From the NCBI GenBank assembly GCA_047517625.1, contig JAKZSO010000160.1, positions 1-13,663 of the forward strand: a stretch of DNA of 13,663 nucleotides. The letters are read 5' to 3'. The stretch comes from JABHVE01 sp047517625 (GTDB lineage: Bacteria; Pseudomonadota; Alphaproteobacteria; UBA2966; CAIVPW01). Of the stretch, positions 7,335 to 13,663 are shown piece by piece. Within the stretch, counting starts at the first letter, position 1; every line of letters begins with the position of its first letter. The notes under the pieces were generated by a model, which was not told the DNA's origin, did not search any database, and saw nothing but the letters and a program-made list of their open reading frames with translations. Position numbers and translations under genes: made by a program.

Positions 7335-8348
7335 TTAGCGGGCGGCAATCCGGCGAAGGTACCACAACAGGGCCGCCACCAGGACCGCTGCCGCCGATAC
7401 CCCGGAAATCTCGCTGCCCGGGGCCACGGCGACGAACCCCGCCAAAATCACCAACCCGACCTGGCCGATCATCACCGCCCGCGTAATGGCACCATGATCG
7501 CCGGCCGCCGCCGCGCGCTGATAGAAGTGGTCCCGGTGAGCCCGCCACAAGGTTTGCCTCGCCAGAGCTCGGCGAGCCAATGTGATCGTGGCATCGGCGA
7601 TGAAGTACATTGGCAGGATCAGCGCCGCCGCCCACTGACCGTTGGCCGCCAAAACAAGCAGCAGCCAGCCAAGCAAATAGCCAAATCCGACGCTGCCCAC
7701 ATCCCCCATGAAAACCTTGGCTGGCGCCCAATTCCACATCAGGAAACCCAGGGCGGTGGCCGCCGCCGCCATACCGAACACAGTGTGGAAAGTCGCCAGT
7801 CCGGCCCCGGACGCCACCAGCGCTACGCCGACTCCGATGGCAGTCGCCTGAACCCCAGCGATGCCGTCGATGCCATCCATGAAATTGAACAGGTTAATGA
7901 ACCACAGCCAGACGAAAATCACCGCGATAGCGTCGCCGACCGGCGGCAGCAGCCCCTGGAACACTTGCCCAGGCAGCGCCACCAAGCCACCCACAACTGC
8001 CAACGTCTGAAAACCAAACCTGAGCGCCGGTGACAAGCCGCCGCGCAAATCATCCAGCAACGAAAGAATGGCGAGCAGCGCGCCCAAGCTTGCCACCGCC
8101 GCTGTGGCAATCACATTCGCCCCCCATTCCGGCGGGCCAAAAGCCGCCACCAACACCCACGCCCCGATCAAGGCCGCGATCGCTGCGATTCCGCCACCGG
8201 TAGGGGTCGGGGTGGCGTGGCTTGATCGGGCGTTGGGGTGGTCGAGCATGTCGCGCCCCCGCAGCAACACCAATATCCCCCAGGTGCCCAGCCATGCGGC
8301 GGAAAAAGCGCCGACGGTGATAACCGTCAGCCATTGCCAAGACAGCAT
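7335..8348 (-). CDS. Polyprenyl-phosphate HexNAc-1-phosphate transferase (WecA/WbpL/MraY family)
   Basis: A 337-residue polytopic membrane enzyme that transfers a sugar-1-phosphate from a UDP-sugar to undecaprenyl phosphate, the first committed step of O-antigen-type glycan assembly. Motifs in order: DHPNARSSHATPTPTGGG (36-53), catalytic-site DD (99-100), NLFNFMDGIDG (152-162), NWAPAKVFMGDVGS (206-219), and the cytoplasmic HRDHFYQR (271-278) that replaces the His-rich motif of WecA. About ten hydrophobic segments span the chain. The frame is open upstream to 8738, but that part overlaps the preceding gene and is not membrane-like. The ATG at 8348 is chosen because it forms TGATG with the stop of the upstream gene, sharing one base, and is followed at once by a hydrophobic helix. 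No strong Shine-Dalgarno is seen, so translation is probably coupled. The neighbouring WbpM-type dehydratase suggests a 6-deoxy-HexNAc substrate as for WbpL; this is inference. Confidence 0.92.
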   Translation of the reverse strand: MLSWQWLTVITVGAFSAAWLGTWGILVLLRGRDMLDHPNARSSHATPTPTGGGIAAIAALIGAWVLVAAFGPPEWGANVIATAAVASLGALLAILSLLDDLRGGLSPALRFGFQTLAVVGGLVALPGQVFQGLLPPVGDAIAVIFVWLWFINLFNFMDGIDGIAGVQATAIGVGVALVASGAGLATFHTVFGMAAAATALGFLMWNWAPAKVFMGDVGSVGFGYLLGWLLLVLAANGQWAAALILPMYFIADATITLARRALARQTLWRAHRDHFYQRAAAAGDHGAITRAVMIGQVGLVILAGFVAVAPGSEISGVSAAAVLVAALLWYLRRIAAR

Positions 8349-9526
8349 CAAGGTGTGTTCTCGATTAGCGTTTCGGCAAAAATCGCCCGACAAAGAACGG
8401 CGGTGAGCCCCAGGGCGGCGACCCACCAGTTTTGCCAAATGCCAAACGACAAACTGGCGAACACAAACGCCGCCGCGAACGCCGCCGCTGCCGGGGCCAT
8501 GGCGGGTCGGGCCAGTCCGGCCAAACCACGGCCAATGACCAGCAGCAAGGCTGCCAGGATCACCGCCCCAGGCAGGCCCAGTTCCAACCAAATTTGCAGA
8601 CCAGCATTGTGAGGGTGCAAGGAAAGCGCCGGGCCATCTTGCACCACCAACTCCTGACCCCCGGGAATCGCCCGGGACGAATCCAGGCCCCATCCGACGA
8701 AGGGATGCTCGGCGATCCTGTCCGCGGTGAATTCCCACGTGTAAATGCGGTGGATTGCCGATGGGCGCACGCCCGCCAAGAGCTGCTCGGCTCGGTCAGG
8801 GGTTACCACTTGAGCCACGAGGGGCACGGCCAGGACAAACAAAGCTGCGGCGAATCCCAGCCCGGCCGCCCCGCGTTTGCCAAACGCCGCCACCAGACCA
8901 AACGCCGCCAAACCTGCGCCAATCGCGATCCATGCGGTGACGCTGTCGCCCAGCCAAACGAGGCCAATAACGACGACGGGGACCACCACCACCGCGCGTT
9001 TCCATCGATGCGAAATCACGTGCGCCGTGGGCCACGCCATCAGAACCAACACGGTGAGCGCCGGGGTCAGCAGGGACAGTTCCAAATTATCCTGGCCCGG
9101 CCGGGCGCCGCGGACCAGTTTGGCCAGGGGCAGATCGGCAATCAACTCCACCGCCAATAAGGCGCTCGCCAACGCAAATCCCGCTACCAACATTGTCCCA
9201 GTAAGCACGCGCTCGGGGGCCGCTACCCTGCCCGCCCGATCCAGCAACAAGACAACGACGATGAACAGCACCGCCAGCGATCCCGCCAAGGCCAGAGCGT
9301 CATTAGCTGCCAGGGCCCAAAAACTGGTCACCGCCGCCCAAGCAACGCCCAACGCCAAAAGAATCAAGATGGGTGAAAACGGCCAGCGGCCCTGCCAACC
9401 ACCAGCGATCAAGGATCCCAGCCCGATCAGCACAAACAGCAGCGTCAGCCCCTGGGACGACAAAACCGCCACCGGCATCACAGCGAACGCCGCCAATCCC
9501 AATGCGCTTTTCCCCCAGACCGGCAT
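8348..9526 (-). CDS. O-antigen ligase/polymerase-type membrane protein (WaaL/Wzy family)
   Basis: A 392-residue integral membrane protein with about ten to twelve hydrophobic helices. It has the large periplasmic loop of the O-antigen ligase/Wzy_C superfamily between residues about 241 and 318. In the loop are RIYTWEFTADRIAEHPFVGWG (260-280, the RxxxW...HPxxGxG pattern) and HPHNAGLQIWLELGLPG (304-320), whose His and Glu-Leu-Gly positions are the family signature. Such proteins either polymerise lipid-linked repeat units (Wzy) or ligate the glycan to lipid A-core (WaaL); sequence alone does not separate the two. It starts at an ATG at 9526, sharing one base with the TAA of the upstream glycosyltransferase gene (TAATG), and its TGA overlaps the ATG of the next gene. 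Placement between an initiating transferase and a glycosyltransferase slightly favours a polymerase. Confidence 0.85.
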   Translation of the reverse strand: MPVWGKSALGLAAFAVMPVAVLSSQGLTLLFVLIGLGSLIAGGWQGRWPFSPILILLALGVAWAAVTSFWALAANDALALAGSLAVLFIVVVLLLDRAGRVAAPERVLTGTMLVAGFALASALLAVELIADLPLAKLVRGARPGQDNLELSLLTPALTVLVLMAWPTAHVISHRWKRAVVVVPVVVIGLVWLGDSVTAWIAIGAGLAAFGLVAAFGKRGAAGLGFAAALFVLAVPLVAQVVTPDRAEQLLAGVRPSAIHRIYTWEFTADRIAEHPFVGWGLDSSRAIPGGQELVVQDGPALSLHPHNAGLQIWLELGLPGAVILAALLLVIGRGLAGLARPAMAPAAAAFAAAFVFASLSFGIWQNWWVAALGLTAVLCRAIFAETLIENTP

Positions 9527-10674
9527 TACTCGGCGGCGACTTTTTTTGTTTCGCCCAAGACCTGGTCATAAACATCCATGGAGTCGGCGATGAATTCAGC
9601 GACTGAGAAATTCTGTTCAGCCCATTTGCGACCAGCCGCCCCCATGGCCTGACGCAGGTCGGCGTCTTCGATAAGTTGACCCAGGGCCGCGGCGGTCGCC
9701 GCCCCGTTCCGGGGGGGCACTAAAATTCCCGTTTTTCCATTTTGGACCACTTCCCGGCAGCCAGGAACGTCGGTCGTGACAATGGCCCGGCCACAGGCGG
9801 CGGCTTCGATCAAAACCCGCGGCAATCCCTCGCGATAGGACGGCATGCAAACGATGTGGCTGTCAGCGAACTCAGCGGCCATGTCGGTGGCGAAGCCCCG
9901 CCATTCCACAATGCCTTCCGCCTCCCACTTGCGTACGGTGGCTTCGCCGATGTCCGTCGGATTGTCGGGGTCGGTGCGGCCCACGAGGCGAAAGTTCGCT
10001 TTTACGCCACTGTCATGCAACGTACGCGCGGCTTCGACGAATTCTCGCACGCCTTTGTCGCCGATGATCCGGGCCGGGAACAACACCACCGGATCGCCAT
10101 CAGGCTCGGGCAACGGTGCAAAGTCTTTCATCGAAACCCCGCAGCCCTTGATCGTAACATGGGTGTTGGGGCGCACCATGCGGCCGGCCTGAAACAACGC
10201 CAAGTCGTCCGGGTTCTGGAAAATGACCCGGACGTTGGAGTGGCCCAGGGCCACGGTGTAGAGGAGCTTGACCAGGCCCCGCTGAAACCGCGCCGCAGCG
10301 CCGTCAATCAGAAACAAGTACCCCAACCCAGTGATCGCATGAACAACGGCGGGCACCCGGCGCATGCGGGCGATGACGCCGCCGTACAACACCGGCTTCA
10401 TGGTTACCGCGTGCAGGACATCCGGTCGCAGTTTGCCAATCAACCGCCACATGGCGCCGACCAATGCGAGTTCACTTACCAGGCCCCGGGCGCCCCGGCG
10501 CAGCGGTATATGGTGATAGATGATGCCCGCGCCTTCGATGACGCCGACCGCGCCCTCGTCAAAGGGCACAGCTACGTGAACGTCCCAGCCAGCGTCCAGC
10601 GCGGCCTTGGCCAGCACCAGCCGGTGACTGACAAAGAAAGGCGCATCGTTCAGCAGAAACAATAATTTCGTCAT
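9526..10674 (-). CDS. Glycosyltransferase family 4 (GT-B fold)
   Basis: A 382-residue cytoplasmic retaining glycosyltransferase of the GT4 group. The N-terminal Rossmann half contains NDAPFFVSHRLVLAKAALDAGWDVHV (9-34) and the VVHAITGLGYLF acceptor-side block (110-121). The C-terminal donor half contains LFPARIIGDKGVREFVEAA (198-216) and MPSYREGLPRVLIEAAACG (277-295), with the E-x7-E pair at E282 and E290. PVVLFPARII with DKG is typical of enzymes adding HexNAc or deoxy-HexNAc as the second sugar on lipid-linked intermediates (PglA/WbpH-like), but the donor cannot be deduced. The ATG at 10674 overlaps the TGA of the upstream methyltransferase gene by 4 bases (ATGA), and its own stop overlaps the next start by one base. 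Confidence 0.93.
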   Translation of the reverse strand: MTKLLFLLNDAPFFVSHRLVLAKAALDAGWDVHVAVPFDEGAVGVIEGAGIIYHHIPLRRGARGLVSELALVGAMWRLIGKLRPDVLHAVTMKPVLYGGVIARMRRVPAVVHAITGLGYLFLIDGAAARFQRGLVKLLYTVALGHSNVRVIFQNPDDLALFQAGRMVRPNTHVTIKGCGVSMKDFAPLPEPDGDPVVLFPARIIGDKGVREFVEAARTLHDSGVKANFRLVGRTDPDNPTDIGEATVRKWEAEGIVEWRGFATDMAAEFADSHIVCMPSYREGLPRVLIEAAACGRAIVTTDVPGCREVVQNGKTGILVPPRNGAATAAALGQLIEDADLRQAMGAAGRKWAEQNFSVAEFIADSMDVYDQVLGETKKVAAE

Positions 10675-11504
10675 GGCGCGTCTTTTCGCACGCCGACGTA
10701 ATTGAAGTGGGTGAGAAGCGGCACGATTTCGGCGGCGGCCAAGGCACGCTCCAGGCCCGCCACCGACTGGAACACCGCGCGGTTGGGGAAGGCGCGGAAA
10801 TGGCGCACGGAAACTTGTTCGATTCCGGCCGCCGCCAAGATTTTGCGTAAGCCCCCAGCCGTGGTCACCCGTTCGTCCCCGTACGCATGCTTACCGCCAT
10901 CCGCTACGGTCATGGTCACCACCTTTGGCAGACCCCGGCGCAAAAACAACTGTGCCTGCAAAAACGGGTTCCAGGCGTTGGCTTCGGAAATCACCACTTC
11001 ACCACCGGGCTTCAACAGCGCCGCGATTTTCGCCACGGACTGGGCGCGCGGTTCTAAATGATGAAACGTTTGTTCCATCCAAATGAAATCGAATTTTTTG
11101 TCATCGGCGAGGTCAAGCAGCGAAGTGTTGGAAAATTCGGCGGTCAGCTTGCGCCCCATTTCGTCTGCCAAAACCTGATGCCGGTTCTGGGCGACTGCCA
11201 AACGTTCGGAGCGCACGTCGATGCCCATGATGTCGGCGCCGCACATCGCCAACCACAAGGATTCGGTGCCCATGCCGCAGCCAACCTCCAGCACCCGGGC
11301 GCCGGGATTAGCCCGAACCCGGGTCTCGATTTCGGTTATCTGCTGGGCATAGTGCTGGCGGGCCCGCGCGGAAAAGCTGCGGCGATAGCTTGCGTAGTAT
11401 GTGTTGAAGGCCTCGGCATTCGCGCCGGTCAGCAAGCGCCCGTCCAGCCACCCGTGCAAAAACGCGTCTATGGTTGCGGCCCCGGCAAAACGTGCGGCGG
11501 TCAT
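10671..11504 (-). CDS. SAM-dependent methyltransferase (class I)
   Basis: A 277-residue class I methyltransferase. Motif I is VLEVGCGMGTESLWLAMCGA (71-90), followed by the acidic end of beta-2, MGIDVRSE (93-100). The post-motif stretch FDFIWMEQTFHHLEP (138-152) and LKPGGEVVISEANAWNP (164-180) are the usual methyltransferase blocks. The C-terminal third is less typical and presumably binds the acceptor. Position inside a glycan operon suggests O-methylation of a sugar or of the chain end. The frame is open upstream to 12215, but that region is another frame of the upstream gene. The ATG at 11504 is chosen because it makes the 4-base ATGA overlap with the upstream stop. Acceptor unknown; not clearly related in sequence to the methyltransferase domain encoded just upstream. 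Confidence 0.88.
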   Translation of the reverse strand: MTAARFAGAATIDAFLHGWLDGRLLTGANAEAFNTYYASYRRSFSARARQHYAQQITEIETRVRANPGARVLEVGCGMGTESLWLAMCGADIMGIDVRSERLAVAQNRHQVLADEMGRKLTAEFSNTSLLDLADDKKFDFIWMEQTFHHLEPRAQSVAKIAALLKPGGEVVISEANAWNPFLQAQLFLRRGLPKVVTMTVADGGKHAYGDERVTTAGGLRKILAAAGIEQVSVRHFRAFPNRAVFQSVAGLERALAAAEIVPLLTHFNYVGVRKDAP

Positions 11505-12946
11505 CGCTTCAGCAGCAGCACCGGGCGCGCCGGGGAATCGCCGTCGCTCACCATGCGAGCGGCGACGATTTCGCCCTCCAACCAGTCCACCCCGCCGAGT
11601 GTTTGTCTGGCCTTTTGGAGGTCTTGATCCGCATGACCTTCGTAGATCATGTGGGTCCACGGCAGAGAAGCCAAGCCCGGAGGAAATCCGATGTGTTCTG
11701 ACACCGCCAAATGAAACAAGATGCATGGCGCCTGGACCAATTCCGGCGGAAGTCCCGCCGCGAAATCTGTTTGGCCGGAAATTTCCCCGCCGATGATCGT
11801 CGCCCGGGTCACGCCGAACGATGCCAACAATCGCCGGGCCGCTCCCGCGACCTGGGGCATATCCCAGCCGACCCCCCACCGGGCCCCGGCCGCCAGGGCC
11901 TCGTACAAAATCAGCCCGGCGTTGCAGCCGATATCGAGTGCCACACTGCCACCCAGGTCCGTACGCGCCAGATCGAGCATTTCCGCGTAAGCGGCCCAAC
12001 GCATTTTCACGTCGCGCTTGCCGGGGCTTAGGCCTGGAATGCCCTGGTACAGATACTTGCCGGGCCGGTGCAGACGCGAAGCCCCAAAGTGCGTGACCTC
12101 GGCCTCGCGCTCGGCTACCCGTTCGATTGAGCGGCTTTCGTTGGCCAAGGCAAAGGCTTGGAAATCGACGTAGCGCGCCTTGCCATCCGCGTCCAAGATC
12201 AGATTTCCATTGCAAACCGGCGGGGCGAAATCGCTTGCGTTTTTGGTGCTGGGAATGGCGGTCACCAAGTCACCTCGATCCAGCACAGTTTGCAGACGAT
12301 CCAAGAAATCCGCGTGATGGTCCGCGGTTGGCGAACCGCCGTCCAGATGCTCCACGAGGTACGCTGTGAGGTCGGCCGCTGGCGCGTGTAGACGCACAAT
12401 ATCCCGAACCGCGACGCCCAGGCCCGCTTGGCTCAGAGCATTGGCGACTCGCACAAAAGCGATTGGAGTGGGCGTCAACGTCCGCAGCAGCGCCGCGCCG
12501 GGGGCGGGATTGGCTTCGTGCGGGGTGTAGTGGGATTGTCTTGGCCCGCGGAAATCCTTCAGGATTTTCAGGCCTGTCCCGGAAAACGAACGGGCCAACT
12601 CCGGGAACGCTTCGTCACGCTTGGGCGACGGCGGCAAATAAAAGGTCCAGCCGCCCTCGGTGAACGGGATGCCCAGGCGCTGCAAATCCGCCCGCAAACC
12701 ATTAGGGCCGTCGCTAAGGTTCAATCCGATGGGATAAGAAAACACCGCTTGGCGGCCCAAATATTCGGCAAGGCGGGCGTCGTTGCGGCCCTGCCACAAC
12801 CGGCCATTGACGGCGGCCCGAGCGAAGGACCACAAGCCAAACCCGCCATTCCATGCACCCACAAAAATGCGATAGGCCCAAGGGTGCGGCTTGACCCATC
12901 TGGCCAGAGCCCTGCGCAATCCCCCCTTGATAGTGGCGTCGGTCAC
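11501..12946 (-). CDS. Putative kinase-like (degenerate) and methyltransferase fusion protein
   Basis: With the GTG start at 12946 the protein has 481 residues and two parts. Residues about 1-300 contain a region ending in GNLILDADGKARYVDFQAF (247-265). This resembles the catalytic-loop Asn and the metal-binding DF of aminoglycoside-phosphotransferase/lipopolysaccharide kinases, but the HxD catalytic Asp before the Asn is missing (PPVCNG there instead). Residues about 330-481 are a class I SAM methyltransferase domain with VALDIGCNAGLILYEAL (335-351) and GVGWDM (358-363). Between them lies a distinctive basic block, HRPGKYLYQGIPG then SPGKRD (293-312). GTG 12946 is preferred because it gives a 4-base GTGA overlap with the upstream stop, matching this operon's habit. 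A TTG at 12976 would add 10 residues. A role in capping or modifying the glycan chain is inference; the methyltransferase call is firm, the kinase-like call tentative. Confidence 0.75.
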   Translation of the reverse strand: MTDATIKGGLRRALARWVKPHPWAYRIFVGAWNGGFGLWSFARAAVNGRLWQGRNDARLAEYLGRQAVFSYPIGLNLSDGPNGLRADLQRLGIPFTEGGWTFYLPPSPKRDEAFPELARSFSGTGLKILKDFRGPRQSHYTPHEANPAPGAALLRTLTPTPIAFVRVANALSQAGLGVAVRDIVRLHAPAADLTAYLVEHLDGGSPTADHHADFLDRLQTVLDRGDLVTAIPSTKNASDFAPPVCNGNLILDADGKARYVDFQAFALANESRSIERVAEREAEVTHFGASRLHRPGKYLYQGIPGLSPGKRDVKMRWAAYAEMLDLARTDLGGSVALDIGCNAGLILYEALAAGARWGVGWDMPQVAGAARRLLASFGVTRATIIGGEISGQTDFAAGLPPELVQAPCILFHLAVSEHIGFPPGLASLPWTHMIYEGHADQDLQKARQTLGGVDWLEGEIVAARMVSDGDSPARPVLLLKR

Positions 12947-13663
12947 CGCCCGGGTACCGCTGTGATGCGGAAACAATTCCGCGCCGCCATGGGTTCCGCG
13001 CGAACAGCGGCGAAGCGGCCGCTTACCCTTGCCAGCGCGGCCAACGCGTTTTGAACCTCGGCCAAGGAGATCCCCGGGAATTTTTGTTGGGCATAGGCCT
13101 GGGCTTTGGACCCCAACCGCACCCGCCGAACCAGCGGTGTGAGCACGACGGCGGCGTTGGCGGCGGCGATGCGGATTTGGGCGCCCGTTCTGGGTCTTGC
13201 CGGCGCCGGGGTCAGGTCCAAAGTCGCGAGGCCGTCGGCCACACGTTCCGCCGCCAAAGGCCCGGTTTGGGCGGCGATGTACGTCGCGGCCTGATCGCTG
13301 ATTGCCACCGGCGCCCCAGATCTCAGGCCGTCCTTTACCATCGCCACTAGCTCGTCTGGATCGAACGCCTGGCGGCTCAAGGCGTTGGGCAAATGCGAAT
13401 CCAACACGTCGTCTGTTGCCGGGCGGTAAGCGATGACCGGCTTGCCCAGCAAATACGCCTCCACCCCCGTGGTGCAGCTGTTATGGATCAGTGCCTGTGC
13501 CCCGGCGATCCAGGGAATAACGCTGCCTTCGAAGGCCACCGTGACGTTCCCTAGCCCAGCGGTTTGCCGATGCCAGGCGGCGTGGTCTTCGGATGGGTGC
13601 GGGCGGACAATGATGCGGTGGTCGGGGAACGCCTGGGACAATGCCGACAATACGGAAACAAAT
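12943..13663 (-). CDS. Surface carbohydrate biosynthesis protein, 5' end cut by window edge
   Basis: The C-terminal 239 residues of a longer protein; the frame is open through the right edge, so the real start is outside. A TTG at 13650 is internal, since family-like sequence (FVSVLSALSQ) continues upstream of it. Two blocks recall GT-B-like surface carbohydrate/capsule enzymes: HRIIVRPHPSED near 13590-13630 and HNSCTTGVEAYLLGKPVIAYRP near 13430-13495 (a nucleotide-sugar-site type pattern). The C-terminal tail contains QKFPGISLAEVQNALAALAR, apparently typical of the family. It is the first visible gene of the polysaccharide operon, and its TGA overlaps the next gene's GTG by 4 bases. The precise reaction is not known to me; glycosyl transfer is the most likely role. 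Confidence 0.75.
   Translation of the reverse strand, partial: FVSVLSALSQAFPDHRIIVRPHPSEDHAAWHRQTAGLGNVTVAFEGSVIPWIAGAQALIHNSCTTGVEAYLLGKPVIAYRPATDDVLDSHLPNALSRQAFDPDELVAMVKDGLRSGAPVAISDQAATYIAAQTGPLAAERVADGLATLDLTPAPARPRTGAQIRIAAANAAVVLTPLVRRVRLGSKAQAYAQQKFPGISLAEVQNALAALARVSGRFAAVRAEPMAARNCFRITAVPGR

Noticed and set aside
8349..8738. A 130-residue N-terminal extension of the sugar-phosphate transferase
   Set aside because: It overlaps the WaaL/Wzy gene in another frame, is Gly/Arg-rich and not membrane-like. The family N-terminus begins at the ATG at 8348.
8432..9160. A 242-codon open frame on the plus strand
   Set aside because: Antisense to the O-antigen ligase/polymerase gene; Gln/Arg/Gly-rich shadow translation of hydrophobic codons.
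9742..10665. A 307-codon open frame on the plus strand
   Set aside because: Antisense to the GT4 glycosyltransferase, with low-complexity composition and no recognisable domain.
11505..12215. A long N-terminal extension of the 277-residue methyltransferase
   Set aside because: It is an alternative frame of the upstream fusion gene. The ATGA overlap at 11501-11504 gives the natural start.

Overview
The window looks like a chromosomal segment from a GC-rich alphaproteobacterium, probably of the Rhodospirillales/Magnetospirillum kind. That placement rests on the ribF-ileS gene order, a CheZ protein of the alphaproteobacterial type and overall base composition. No database search was possible, so it is an inference. 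Coding density is very high and no gap exceeds about 165 bases. There is no tRNA, rRNA, CRISPR array, insertion sequence or phage gene.

Left part (1-3442, minus strand): housekeeping genes. ribF (riboflavin kinase/FAD synthetase) is followed by ileS (isoleucyl-tRNA synthetase). ileS runs off the left edge and lacks roughly its last 150-160 residues.

Middle part (3505-5295, plus strand): a zinc-free quinone oxidoreductase diverges from ribF. After a gap holding a 23-bp hairpin and a perfect 9-bp palindrome comes a cheZ-type CheY-P phosphatase gene, with no other chemotaxis gene nearby. cheZ converges with the right-hand operon across 128 bases. That gap holds two related hairpin units.

Right part (5424-13663, minus strand): a tightly packed surface-polysaccharide operon, entering from the right edge. 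In transcription order it encodes a surface carbohydrate biosynthesis protein (partial), a putative kinase-like/methyltransferase fusion, a second SAM methyltransferase, a GT4 glycosyltransferase, an O-antigen ligase/polymerase-type membrane protein, a WecA/WbpL-type polyprenyl-phosphate sugar-1-phosphate transferase, and a WbpM/CapD-type membrane UDP-sugar 4,6-dehydratase. Consecutive genes overlap by 4 or 1 bases, or are 9 bases apart, which points to one translationally coupled mRNA.

Inferred job: the dehydratase makes a 4-keto-6-deoxy-HexNAc nucleotide that leads to a QuiNAc/FucNAc-like sugar. The WecA-like enzyme loads the first sugar phosphate on undecaprenyl phosphate, and the GT4 enzyme extends it. 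The WaaL/Wzy-type protein polymerises or ligates the product, and the two methyltransferases decorate or cap the glycan. No flippase or ABC exporter is visible, so the locus must continue to the right. The most unusual gene is the kinase-like/methyltransferase fusion, which may be a domain-inverted analogue of the chain-terminating enzyme WbdD.
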